Below are positions 8,409 to 16,252 of a stretch of 28,006 nt of DNA, piece by piece. The stretch covers positions 1 to 28,006 of the forward strand of contig JBMQEM010000070.1 in the NCBI GenBank assembly GCA_049363815.1, in the 5' to 3' direction. The notes beneath the pieces are model-generated. The model had not been told where the DNA came from. It saw nothing but the letters and a program-made list of their open reading frames with translations, and ran no database searches. Source of the stretch: JADKIH01 sp049363815. Lineage in GTDB: Bacteria; Bacteroidota; Bacteroidia; AKYH767-A; 2013-40CM-41-45. Position 1 is the stretch's first letter; each line of letters begins with the position of its first letter. The translations under genes were made by a program, and so were the position numbers.

Positions 8409-9101
8409 ATGAAATTAAAATTTATTCTATCTGTTGTTTTAGTTTATTTTATTGGGTCAAACACTTTTGGTCAGGCTATCAAACTGACATTTATGGAAAA
8501 TAATGAAGTCGGGCGAACGGGAGCTAACACTACAGCAGTTGGAATTGGTTATGAACGAAACCTGAACAGCAGAATAAGTATCTTAGTAATTCCGGGAATG
8601 GAAATTCCGGAGGGCAGTGATGATGAATATAATTACAGCTCGAGAACCGGATATTATCAATATGGTAATGACATTACGACCATTGATTATTCAAAAAAGC
8701 ATACAACTCTCAAGCTGACATTTGAATCCAGATACTTTTTCCGGGACAACGATGAAGGATCATGGTACATGGCTAGCAAAATCAGTTTTCAAAAGAGAAA
8801 AGAAACAACTGTGATAGAGAGAATTGGTCTTTCAAATAGTGTTCAAACAAGTTTCTATGATATAGAAGAGTCCGGCGAATATTCTCAAAATCTTTTTATC
8901 ACGCCTTTATCCTTAACTCTGGGCCACAGAAGTAATCTGGAAGGTTTCATTTTTGATTTCAATCTTGGATATGCTTTCCTGCCAAAAAATGTCTACGAGC
9001 TTTCCATTCCAAGAGGAAGTATTACAGATAACACGATCACCTTTTACAAATCAACTTTTACATTCGGGCTGAGTATTGGTATCGGCTGGGCAAGTTATTG
9101 A
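8409..9101 (+). CDS. Exported beta-barrel-like protein, paralog 2
   Basis: A 230-residue paralog of the preceding protein. It has a signal peptide (MKLKFILSVVLVYFIGSNTFGQ), predicted beta-strands throughout and a matching terminal strand (TFTFGLSIGIGWASY). Shared landmarks are GYERN, RYFFRDNDEG and LGHRSNLEGF. Identity with paralog 1 is low and spread along the chain, which fits an old duplication. It is probably the last gene of the protease unit, 33 bp after its paralog. Its TGA directly abuts the stop of the convergent thiL gene, leaving no room for a terminator between them. No function can be assigned. Confidence 0.72.
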   Translation: MKLKFILSVVLVYFIGSNTFGQAIKLTFMENNEVGRTGANTTAVGIGYERNLNSRISILVIPGMEIPEGSDDEYNYSSRTGYYQYGNDITTIDYSKKHTTLKLTFESRYFFRDNDEGSWYMASKISFQKRKETTVIERIGLSNSVQTSFYDIEESGEYSQNLFITPLSLTLGHRSNLEGFIFDFNLGYAFLPKNVYELSIPRGSITDNTITFYKSTFTFGLSIGIGWASY

Positions 9102-10139
9102 TCAGAATGCTTTCCAGCCCTGTGCTTGTAATTTAACCTGGTTACCTGATTTATCAACCAGATGTAATCCTTCCTCCTTTGCTACCATGTGTCCGACAAT
9201 AGAAATGTCAACGTGCATACGTATCTTTTCATAATCAGATTGCTTTATTGTAAAAAGTAATTCGTAATCTTCACCACCACTTAAAGCACAAACAGTCGGA
9301 TCAAGATTAAACTCTCTTGCCTTTTCATATGTCTGGGGATCGATTGGGAATTTATCTTCATAAAGCGTGCATCCGGTTCCTGATTGTTTACATAAGTGCA
9401 TTACCTCAGAAGACAGACCATCAGAAACATCTATCATTGCTGTTGGCTTTACATCAACTTGTTTCAGTTTTTCGATAATATCTTTTCTTGGCTCCGGTTT
9501 TAGTTGACGTTCCAGAATATAATCAGCGTTACTTAGGTCTGGTTGAATTTTCGGATTCTCAAGAAAGATCTTCTTTTCCCTTTCCAGTAATTGCAAACCA
9601 ACATACGCTCCACCCAGATCTCCTGAAACACAAATCAGATCCCCAACTCCGGCTCCGTTTCTGTAAACAAGATCTACTTTTTTTGCTTTACCGATAGCAG
9701 TAACAGAAATTACCAGACCTGATGTTGATGATGTGGTATCACCGCCAACAAGATCCACAGAATATTTATCACATGCCATTTGAATTCCTGCATACAATTC
9801 TTCAATTGCTTCAAGTGAAAACCTGTTTGAAATTGCAATTGCAACTACAATTTGTTTCGGTGTTGCATTCATTGCATATATGTCACTCAGATTTACAGTG
9901 ACAGCCTTATAACCCAGATGTTTCAGCGGCTGAAAAGTGAGATCAAAATGAACGCCTTCAACAAGCATATCAGTTGTAACGACAGTCATTTCATTACTGT
10001 TATCAATTACTGCAGCATCGTCGCCGATTCCTTTTATACTTTCAGGATTTTTCAATTCAACGGCGGATGCGATCTGGTCTATTAATCCAAATTCACCTAA
10101 CGAACTTAATTCTGTTCGATTTTCTTTGTTTTCAAACAT
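9102..10139 (-). CDS. thiL: Thiamine-monophosphate kinase
   Basis: This 345-residue cytoplasmic enzyme catalyses ATP-dependent phosphorylation of thiamine phosphate to thiamine diphosphate, the last step of cofactor synthesis. ThiL landmarks are all present in order: Glu16 (GEFGLI), the nucleotide/Mg site GIGDDAAV (Asp40-Asp41), TTDMLVEGVHF (Asp57, Glu61), NLSDIYAMNA (Asp86), LVGGDTT (Gly132-Asp134) and DVSDGLSSE (Asp237, Asp240). Length is normal for the family. It stands alone here, with no other thi genes nearby. A -7-like box (10151-10144) ends only 4 bases before the ATG, so its message may be nearly leaderless. Its 3' end abuts the convergent barrel gene. Confidence 0.95.
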   Translation of the reverse strand: MFENKENRTELSSLGEFGLIDQIASAVELKNPESIKGIGDDAAVIDNSNEMTVVTTDMLVEGVHFDLTFQPLKHLGYKAVTVNLSDIYAMNATPKQIVVAIAISNRFSLEAIEELYAGIQMACDKYSVDLVGGDTTSSTSGLVISVTAIGKAKKVDLVYRNGAGVGDLICVSGDLGGAYVGLQLLEREKKIFLENPKIQPDLSNADYILERQLKPEPRKDIIEKLKQVDVKPTAMIDVSDGLSSEVMHLCKQSGTGCTLYEDKFPIDPQTYEKAREFNLDPTVCALSGGEDYELLFTIKQSDYEKIRMHVDISIVGHMVAKEEGLHLVDKSGNQVKLQAQGWKAF

Positions 10140-10143
10140 GGTG

Positions 10144-10151
10144 CGAAAATA
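10144..10151 (-). promoter_or_regulatory. Candidate -7 box directly upstream of thiL
   Basis: On the minus strand TATTTTCG matches TAnnTTTG at seven of eight positions and ends 4 bases before the ATG. No TTG at the usual -33 distance was found, so this is a weak call. Confidence 0.35.
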
Positions 10152-10252
10152 CGAAAAAGATTTGAAGCGGGGGCAAGGGGCCGGGAAGGATGAAGGGTGT
10201 GTTTAAGTGTACGCGAAAGAGTATGCATGAACTAACGGGTCCATTCATAACT

Positions 10253-11218
10253 TTAAACCAGGTGACGTTTTTTAATCATCCCACCCTTTGTATCTTTAAT
10301 ACTATGGGTTATAAGAAAAGCCTGACTATCGATCTTATCAACTTCTTCCTTTAAGGTTGACATCTCCAACCTTGTTACAACGGAAAAAATAATATCAACT
10401 TCACTTAACCGGTGACCATGCGATCCAAAGCCGCGTTTTCCTTTGTAAACGGTAACACCGCGTCCCAGTTGTTCGGTGATCATCTTCCGGATCTCTTCAC
10501 TTTTTTCTGAAATGATCGTTACTCCCGTATATTCTTCAATTCCTGAAATTATGTAATCCACCGTTTTTGCAGCAGACATATAAGTAAGTATTGAATACAG
10601 GGCCTGTTCAAAAGAAAGAACAAATGCCGCTACGCAGAAAATAATAATGTTGATAATAAGAATAACATCACCGATAGTAAGAACTGATTTTCTTGTGATG
10701 CTGAGTGCCAGAATTTCTGTACCATCAATCACACCTCCGCCACGCATGGCCAGTCCGATTCCTACTCCTAAAAAAAATCCGCCAAAGACAGCAACAAGTA
10801 ATTTATCAGTAGTAAGAATAGGATAAGGAATAAAATATAGGCAAAGCGCCAGTCCACCGATTGCAGAAAGAGTTTTTAACGCAAACACTTTATTGATCTG
10901 CTTCAATCCGAGATAAATGAATGGGAGATTAATAATAACAATGAGCACAGACAAACTCCAGCCAGTAATTTCTGAAACCAGCAGGCTGATCCCCATTACA
11001 CCACCATCAATAAAACCATTTGGAAGTAAAAATCCTTTGAGTCCTAATCCGGCACTTAGCATTCCTGCAATGATCAGGAAGCCATCAAATAGCTGTGTCC
11101 GTGCGTGTCGTTTAAATGATTTGTAATCCTGTTTACCTGCTCTACGAAAAATCTGCCCTTTCTTTTTGGCTCTGTTCTTTGCATAATTAATAAAAAGCGA
11201 TTGATAAATTGGATTCAT
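10253..11218 (-). CDS. YitT-family membrane protein (DUF161 plus C-terminal DUF2179)
   Basis: This 321-residue protein starts with a basic cytoplasmic region of about 40 residues (KNRAKKKGQIFRRAGK). Five or so hydrophobic segments follow, with glycine-rich blocks typical of the YitT family (GFLLPNGFIDGGVMGISLL, GGFFLGVGIGLAMRGGG, VIDGTEILAL). After residue about 225 there is a soluble DUF2179 domain: GVTIISEKSEEI, LGRGVTVYKGKRGFG and VDIIFSVVTRLE. The family is widespread in Bacteroidota and Firmicutes; transport has been proposed but the substrate is not established. A strong hairpin terminator of the upstream gene ends only 15 bases before this start codon, so its own promoter is not obvious and it may depend on read-through. 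Confidence 0.9.
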   Translation of the reverse strand: MNPIYQSLFINYAKNRAKKKGQIFRRAGKQDYKSFKRHARTQLFDGFLIIAGMLSAGLGLKGFLLPNGFIDGGVMGISLLVSEITGWSLSVLIVIINLPFIYLGLKQINKVFALKTLSAIGGLALCLYFIPYPILTTDKLLVAVFGGFFLGVGIGLAMRGGGVIDGTEILALSITRKSVLTIGDVILIINIIIFCVAAFVLSFEQALYSILTYMSAAKTVDYIISGIEEYTGVTIISEKSEEIRKMITEQLGRGVTVYKGKRGFGSHGHRLSEVDIIFSVVTRLEMSTLKEEVDKIDSQAFLITHSIKDTKGGMIKKRHLV

Positions 11219-11233
11219 ACAGAAGAAATTTTA

Positions 11234-11270
11234 GAAAGACCCGTTGAGTCTAAAAAGCAACGGGTCTTTC
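11234..11270 (-). terminator. Hairpin terminator after the Xaa-Pro aminopeptidase gene
   Basis: A perfect 13-bp stem (11234-11246 with 11258-11270; core ACCCGTTG) has an 11-base loop. In the minus direction it lies 12 bp past the pepP stop and is followed by a short U-rich region. It also sits 15 bases before the start of the YitT gene, so a role as leader hairpin for that gene cannot be excluded. Confidence 0.8.
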
Positions 11271-11282
11271 CATATTAGATAA

Positions 11283-12587
11283 TCAGACAGCTACTTTCTG
11301 CTTTGACATCAAAGCTTCGATCTCATCTGCTTCAACAGGAATAGCGGCCATAAGATCAACTGGACCTTTTTCTGTAATAAGAATATCATTTTCAATTCTT
11401 ATTCCGAGGTTCTCTTCAGGAATATAGATTCCCGGCTCGCATGTAAATACCATTCCGGCTTGCATTGGAAGGTACCTGTTACCTATGTCGTGAACATCCA
11501 ATCCAAGGAAATGTGAAGTACCATGCATAAAATATTTTTTATAAAGCGGCATTTTCGGATCCTGTTTAGCAACTTCAGCAGCATTCAGCAATCCAAGTCC
11601 GATAAGTTCTTTCTCCATGACCTTTCCTACTTCTTCATGATATTTAGGAATTGTATTTCCTACTACCAACATAGAGGTTGCAGCTTTCATCACTCTTAAA
11701 ACTGCATTGTAAACATCTTTCTGTCTGGCAGTAAATTTCCCGTTAACCGGAATACTTCTGGTAAGATCTGCTGCATAATTTGCGTATTCAGCACCAAAGT
11801 CAAGCAGGATAACATCGCCGTCTTTACATTCTTTGTTGTTATCATTATAATGCAAAACATTGGCACTTGCGCCACTTGCAATGATTGGATAATAAGCATG
11901 TCCATTTGCACGGTTACGAATAAAAGTAGCAGTAATTTCCGCTTCTATCTCATACTCCATCACACCAGGACGAAGAGTTGCAAGTACCCGGCGAAAAGCT
12001 TTGTTTGTAATTTCAACAGCTTCTCTCAAAAGAGCAATTTCAATTTCACTTTTTATAATTCTTAACCTGGCCATTAAAGGTCCTGATCTTTCATAGCGAT
12101 GATTCGGATATTTACTTTTCAATTCACGTGCATAACGTTCATCACGGTATTCAACTTCTGATACGAAACGGTCATTTTCATTCAGGTTAATATAAACGTT
12201 AGTTGAATGATGCATTAATAGTGGTAAGATGGAAGCATAATCATCGATCCATAAAACGGTTTGAATTCCGCTTGTGGCTCTGGCTTCATCTTTTGAATAT
12301 TTATGGCCTTCCCAGACAGCGATGTGTTCGTTCGTTTTTCTGAGAAAAAGCATTTCTCGATATTCAACGATCGGATGATTAGGTGCGATCACCAGAACAG
12401 ATTGTTCCTGATCAATTCCGCTTAACCAGAAGAGATCGGAGTTTTGGCGGAATGGAAAATTGCAATCTCCGTTTCGCGGCATTTCATCATTTGAATGAAA
12501 AATTGCAATGGAGTCTTTTTGTAGTTCGGCAACAAATTTTTTTCTGTTTTCAATAAAAAGCTTGTTGTCAATTGGAGTATACTTCAT
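11283..12587 (-). CDS. pepP: Xaa-Pro aminopeptidase (M24B family)
   Basis: Counting from the ATG at 12587 the protein has 434 residues. An N-terminal creatinase-like domain (about 1-165) precedes the pita-bread metallopeptidase domain. The five metal ligands are visible: Asp263 (LLDFGAEY), Asp274 (AADLTRS), His359 (HGTSHFLGLDVHD), Glu384 (CEPGIYIP) and Glu399 (IRIENDILI). It removes an N-terminal residue preceding proline and probably acts in the cytoplasm, since no signal peptide is present. A longer reading from GTG at 12626 is possible, but a good -7 box (12613-12606) lies inside that extension and the family aligns from MKYTPIDNK, so the ATG is preferred. A strong terminator follows the gene. 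Confidence 0.93.
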   Translation of the reverse strand: MKYTPIDNKLFIENRKKFVAELQKDSIAIFHSNDEMPRNGDCNFPFRQNSDLFWLSGIDQEQSVLVIAPNHPIVEYREMLFLRKTNEHIAVWEGHKYSKDEARATSGIQTVLWIDDYASILPLLMHHSTNVYINLNENDRFVSEVEYRDERYARELKSKYPNHRYERSGPLMARLRIIKSEIEIALLREAVEITNKAFRRVLATLRPGVMEYEIEAEITATFIRNRANGHAYYPIIASGASANVLHYNDNNKECKDGDVILLDFGAEYANYAADLTRSIPVNGKFTARQKDVYNAVLRVMKAATSMLVVGNTIPKYHEEVGKVMEKELIGLGLLNAAEVAKQDPKMPLYKKYFMHGTSHFLGLDVHDIGNRYLPMQAGMVFTCEPGIYIPEENLGIRIENDILITEKGPVDLMAAIPVEADEIEALMSKQKVAV

Positions 12588-12605
12588 AATGGACCGGTTA
12601 TGTGG

Positions 12606-12613
12606 TAAAAATA
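12606..12613 (-). promoter_or_regulatory. Candidate -7 box of pepP
   Basis: On the minus strand TATTTTTA (one mismatch to TAnnTTTG) is followed immediately by CCACAT (12605-12600) and then by the ATG at 12587. No clear -33 TTG was found. Confidence 0.4.
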
Positions 12614-12709
12614 ATGAATTTTTCACATACTACCGCCGAAATTTCTTACTCAAAAAGACAAAAAACATGAAATTAAAGATACAATAGCAATGTTTAGGAA
12701 TATAAAAAA

Positions 12710-13342
12710 CTATTTAAACAAAGAATCCGAGCTGACAAGGCATTTGGGAATATTCCACTTACCGGCATATTCACTTTTATCAATCTCAGTTCCATCACAT
12801 TTTAACTCCCGACCTTGTTCATTTTTCAGAATGACTTTCAATCTTCCCGATCTGATTTTTTCTATAACTGAATCGCAGATCATTTGTCGGGACATCAATT
12901 TGAAATTACATCCAATGGCCACCCCTACTTCATTATTGTAAAGATCCATTGCAGAAGAAACAGAATCCGGCAAGAGCCCCTCTTCATCGGTATGGTTTTT
13001 CCTGAATGAAATTTTATTTGCCTTCTCGTGAGCTATCCCTAATTTCAGGGCTTTCTTCCATTTCATTTTCTGAGCAAGGCGTGCCATCCAGTAAGCATGT
13101 CTGAAAGCATCAATTTGTCCACCAAAAGGATCACCATCAAGTGCTGAAGCAGAAATAAGGCTATCACTTTTTATCCTGGCTTCAGCAGTGATCTTAAAAG
13201 CATTTTTTGCAACAAAAGGATGTGTAAAAACCCACCATTTTTCCGGGCAAGATAATTTCCAGAATGATGAGAAAGCAGAAGACTGTGCTTCCGTTTTGAC
13301 GGACAGAAACAGAAACGACACCAGGAAAAGAGTTGCTTTCAA
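12710..13342 (-). CDS. Secreted DUF6973-type protein
   Basis: A 210-residue protein with a signal peptide (MKATLFLVSFLFLSVKTEAQ). The mature domain carries a conserved set of polar residues typical of the DUF6973 group: DAFRHAYW (Asp78, His82), AHEKANK (His105, Glu106) and MDLYNNEVG (Asp133, Asn136, Asn137, Glu138). The arrangement suggests a metal or hydrolytic site on helices, but I know of no assigned biochemical function. The start is TTG at 13342-13340: an in-frame TAA lies 9 bases upstream and the signal peptide begins at once, so no other start fits. It diverges from the M28/PDZ peptidase gene across a 126-bp region. A short C-terminal tail (SSDSLFK) ends in TAG. Confidence 0.8.
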   Translation of the reverse strand: MKATLFLVSFLFLSVKTEAQSSAFSSFWKLSCPEKWWVFTHPFVAKNAFKITAEARIKSDSLISASALDGDPFGGQIDAFRHAYWMARLAQKMKWKKALKLGIAHEKANKISFRKNHTDEEGLLPDSVSSAMDLYNNEVGVAIGCNFKLMSRQMICDSVIEKIRSGRLKVILKNEQGRELKCDGTEIDKSEYAGKWNIPKCLVSSDSLFK

Positions 13343-13422
13343 TTTTATTTACAGGTAGGGAAAGCGAAGATAAGTGAAGTTTATGGGTTACGAAAAGTAA
13401 AAGCCCAATCCGTTTCTTAATC

Positions 13423-13455
13423 TTTGTTATTTCAGGTATCTTATTCATACTTTTC
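13423..13455 (+). promoter_or_regulatory. Promoter of the M28/PDZ lipoprotein peptidase gene
   Basis: TTTG at 13423-13426, a 21-base spacer and TACTTTTC at 13448-13455 (one mismatch to TAnnTTTG) lie 13 bases before the ATG at 13469. The expected transcript leader is about 10 bases or less. Confidence 0.6.
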
Positions 13456-13468
13456 TTAAATTGCGCCT

Positions 13469-15154
13469 ATGAAGCAAGGGGTTTATAAAATATTGAGCAT
13501 AGCACTTTTCATTAGTGCTTGTTCCGCACCAAAGTTATTGCCTTTATCGAACGAACAAGTCAGGGCAAACTTGAAATCACATATTGTTACTTTATCCTCC
13601 GACGATTTTGAAGGAAGGGAAACAGGCACTGAAGGAGAGTCAAAAGCTGCCAGTTATATTACCAAACAATTTAAGTCGATCGGATTGAAAGGGAAGGGAG
13701 AATCCGGCTTCGTTCAGAAATTCAAATTCAATTCCGGGGCGACATTCGGAAGCAGCACACAGTTGGTTGTAAACAATTCCATTTTCAAAAACGGTGAAGA
13801 TTTTTATCCGCTGCCATATTCAGGCAATGCTGTTGTCACCAACTTTATCACAAAGGTTAGCTTTGGAATTACCGATACAAAATTGAACCGGGATGATTAC
13901 AAAGGGAAACTTAACATTGCAAAGCGGATCTTTCTGATTGAGTCAGGCACTCCTGATGGAAATACTCCACATGGAAAATTCGGTGAGTGGAGCGACTTGC
14001 GTAAGAAGATCGATCTTGCAATTTTAAAAGGCGCAGCAGCGATCATTTTTATAAATTCAGATACAGCACAATCGGATCCGAAAGCTGACTGGCTGAATCA
14101 TACAACGCCGGTTTCCATTCCTGTTCTTTTTGCAAAAGGAAAGGCTGCAAATTTACTTCGCGACAGTGTAGTTACAAACTGTACTATTGGAGCAGATATT
14201 ATTCATGTTGAAAAAGAAGGCCGGAATATTATCGGATACATAGACAACAAATCACCATATACAATTGTCATCGGAGCGCATTATGATCATCTCGGCTACG
14301 GTGATGAAGGATCGTTATACAGAGGAGAAAAGTCAATTCACAACGGAGCTGATGACAATGCAAGTGGAACTGCTGCACTGATCGAACTTGCAAAATTCAT
14401 AATCACCAATGGCCTGAAAAATAAAAATTACTTATTTCTTGCATTCAGTGGTGAAGAGAAAGGGTTACTGGGTTCAAATTATTTTGTAAAACATCCTACG
14501 ATAGAATTAAAAAATGTAAGTTGTATGATCAACATGGACATGCTTGGCAGACTCAAGTATGAAGACAAGGCTTTGATCATAAATGGTATGGGTACATCTC
14601 CGCAATGGAAAGAATGGATCAATACAATTCCAACAGGAGACATGCGGTTAAAAACGACAGATTCGGGTGTTGGTCCTTCAGATCATACTTCTTTTTATCT
14701 GCAAAACATTCCTGTCCTGCATTTCTTCAGCGGCACACACAGTGATTATCATAAGCCAAGTGATGATGAAGATAAGATCAATTATGATGGTCAGATGCAG
14801 ATCATGGAATTGATAGAAACTATTTTAAAGAGAGCGAATGATGCTGATAAAATGGTTTTCACAAAAACAAAGGATGATGAGAACGAAGATGCACCGAAGT
14901 TCAAAGTAACTCTTGGTGTTGTCCCGGATTACTCTTATGAAGGAACAGGTATGCGGATTGACGGAATTACTGATGGGAAACCTGCTGCCAATGCAGGACT
15001 AATGGCGGGAGATATAGTCATCCAGCTTGGGGAACACAAAGTTCTAGACATGATGAGTTATATGAAAGCTCTTGGAAAGTTTTCAAAAGGCGAAACAACC
15101 AAAGTAAAAGTTATTCGGAACAAAGTCGAAATAGAAAAAGATATTACTTTTTGA
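13469..15154 (+). CDS. Lipoprotein M28 metallopeptidase with PA insert and C-terminal PDZ domain
   Basis: This 561-residue protein begins with a lipobox signal peptide (LFISAC, Cys18). A PA-like domain is inserted at about 120-245 (GAAAIIFINSDT, VSIPVLFAKGKAANLL). The M28 zinc aminopeptidase domain follows, with ligands His271 (GAHYDHLG), Asp295 (GADDNASG), the Glu329-Glu330 pair (SGEEKGLLGS), Asp357 (NMDMLGR) and His428 (DYHKPSDD). Residues about 470-561 form a PDZ domain (GMRIDGITDGKPAANAGL, AGDIVIQLGEHKV). The family releases N-terminal residues from peptides; here it would act while anchored in the envelope. It is followed by gpsA after 43 bp on the same strand. That pair may be cotranscribed, but the functions are unrelated. 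Confidence 0.92.
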   Translation: MKQGVYKILSIALFISACSAPKLLPLSNEQVRANLKSHIVTLSSDDFEGRETGTEGESKAASYITKQFKSIGLKGKGESGFVQKFKFNSGATFGSSTQLVVNNSIFKNGEDFYPLPYSGNAVVTNFITKVSFGITDTKLNRDDYKGKLNIAKRIFLIESGTPDGNTPHGKFGEWSDLRKKIDLAILKGAAAIIFINSDTAQSDPKADWLNHTTPVSIPVLFAKGKAANLLRDSVVTNCTIGADIIHVEKEGRNIIGYIDNKSPYTIVIGAHYDHLGYGDEGSLYRGEKSIHNGADDNASGTAALIELAKFIITNGLKNKNYLFLAFSGEEKGLLGSNYFVKHPTIELKNVSCMINMDMLGRLKYEDKALIINGMGTSPQWKEWINTIPTGDMRLKTTDSGVGPSDHTSFYLQNIPVLHFFSGTHSDYHKPSDDEDKINYDGQMQIMELIETILKRANDADKMVFTKTKDDENEDAPKFKVTLGVVPDYSYEGTGMRIDGITDGKPAANAGLMAGDIVIQLGEHKVLDMMSYMKALGKFSKGETTKVKVIRNKVEIEKDITF

Positions 15155-15197
15155 GAAAGTAAATCATTTCGTGATCAATTAATAATCCAATCTAGTT

Positions 15198-16190
15198 ATG
15201 GATCAAAAAATATCAGTGATAGGCGGGGGAAGCTGGGCGACAGCAATTGTAAAAATCCTGTCAAACAATGTCAGTAAAATTCACTGGTGGGTGCGGAGTA
15301 ACGAAACTGCAGAGTTCATTAAAAAATACAGACACAATCCAAACTATCTTAGCGATGTAGAGATCGATCTTTCCAAAATTGAAATTGAAACCGATCTCAA
15401 AAAAGCGATCACTTCTTCTGATGTTATTATTCTTGCAGTTCCTTCAGCCTTTTTAAAATCTACGCTGGAGAAGATCACCGGAGATGATTTTAAAGGTCGT
15501 GCAGTTTTTTCTGCTATCAAAGGAATAATACCTGACGACCTGCTGATCATTGGGGATTTCCTGAATCAGAAAATAGGAATTCCTGTCAATCAGATCGGTG
15601 TTATTACCGGCCCTTGTCATGCGGAAGAAGTAGCAATGGAACGGCTTTCTTATCTCACCATTGCCTCGCAAAACAAAGATACAGCAACGCGTCTGGCTAC
15701 GATCATGTCGTGCCGGTATATAAAAACATCAGTGAGTGATGATATTTATGGAACTGAGTATTCAGCAGTTTTAAAGAACGTAATTGCAATTGCAAGCGGA
15801 ATTTGTCATGGTGTTGGTTATGGAGATAACTTCCAGGCTGTTTTAATAAGCAATGCGATTCAGGAGATAGAACGATTTGTAAAAGCTGTTCATCCTGTGA
15901 ACAGAGATATAAAAGATTCAGCATACCTTGGTGATCTGCTGGTAACGGCCTATTCATCATTCAGCAGAAACCGGATGTTCGGAACAATGGTTGGTAAAGG
16001 CTATTCCGTAAAATTCGCACAGCTTGAAATGAATATGATCGCTGAAGGTTACTATGCTACAAAATGCATTTACGAATTAAATAAAAAGTACAACGTTCAC
16101 ATGCCTATTACAAATGCAGTTTACCATGTACTTTATGAAAAGATCGCTCCAAGAATTGAAATGAAATTATTGAGTGATCAATTTTCATAA
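15198..16190 (+). CDS. gpsA: NAD(P)-dependent glycerol-3-phosphate dehydrogenase
   Basis: This 330-residue cytoplasmic enzyme reduces dihydroxyacetone phosphate to sn-glycerol 3-phosphate for phospholipid synthesis. The N-terminal Rossmann motif is GGGSWATA (residues 9-16), with DVIILAVPSAFL marking the second half of the nucleotide fold. TGPCHAEEV corresponds to the GPS-A-EV signature, and the catalytic lysine is Lys193 in SAVLKNVIAIASG. GDLLVTAYSSFSRNRMFG (about 254-271) is the substrate-binding region typical of GpsA. Length is normal. The gene ends about 60 bp from the convergent serine hydrolase gene, with no strong terminator between them. Confidence 0.95.
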   Translation: MDQKISVIGGGSWATAIVKILSNNVSKIHWWVRSNETAEFIKKYRHNPNYLSDVEIDLSKIEIETDLKKAITSSDVIILAVPSAFLKSTLEKITGDDFKGRAVFSAIKGIIPDDLLIIGDFLNQKIGIPVNQIGVITGPCHAEEVAMERLSYLTIASQNKDTATRLATIMSCRYIKTSVSDDIYGTEYSAVLKNVIAIASGICHGVGYGDNFQAVLISNAIQEIERFVKAVHPVNRDIKDSAYLGDLLVTAYSSFSRNRMFGTMVGKGYSVKFAQLEMNMIAEGYYATKCIYELNKKYNVHMPITNAVYHVLYEKIAPRIEMKLLSDQFS

Positions 16191-16252
16191 TTACAAATCA
16201 TTTTATTGAGTCAGGTTTTCTCCGTGTTAAATAAAAACGTAAGCCGTAAAAA

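Noticed and set aside
12588..12626. N-terminal extension of the Xaa-Pro aminopeptidase from GTG at 12626
   Set aside because: A -7 box lies inside the extension, and the family's N-terminus matches the ATG at 12587.
13194..13448. 84-codon open frame overlapping the 5' part of the DUF6973 gene
   Set aside because: It overlaps a gene with a signal peptide and conserved motifs and has no recognisable features, so it is a shadow.
16191..16252. Possible terminator between gpsA and the convergent serine hydrolase
   Set aside because: Only a 3-bp stem around TAAGC could be formed, too weak to call.
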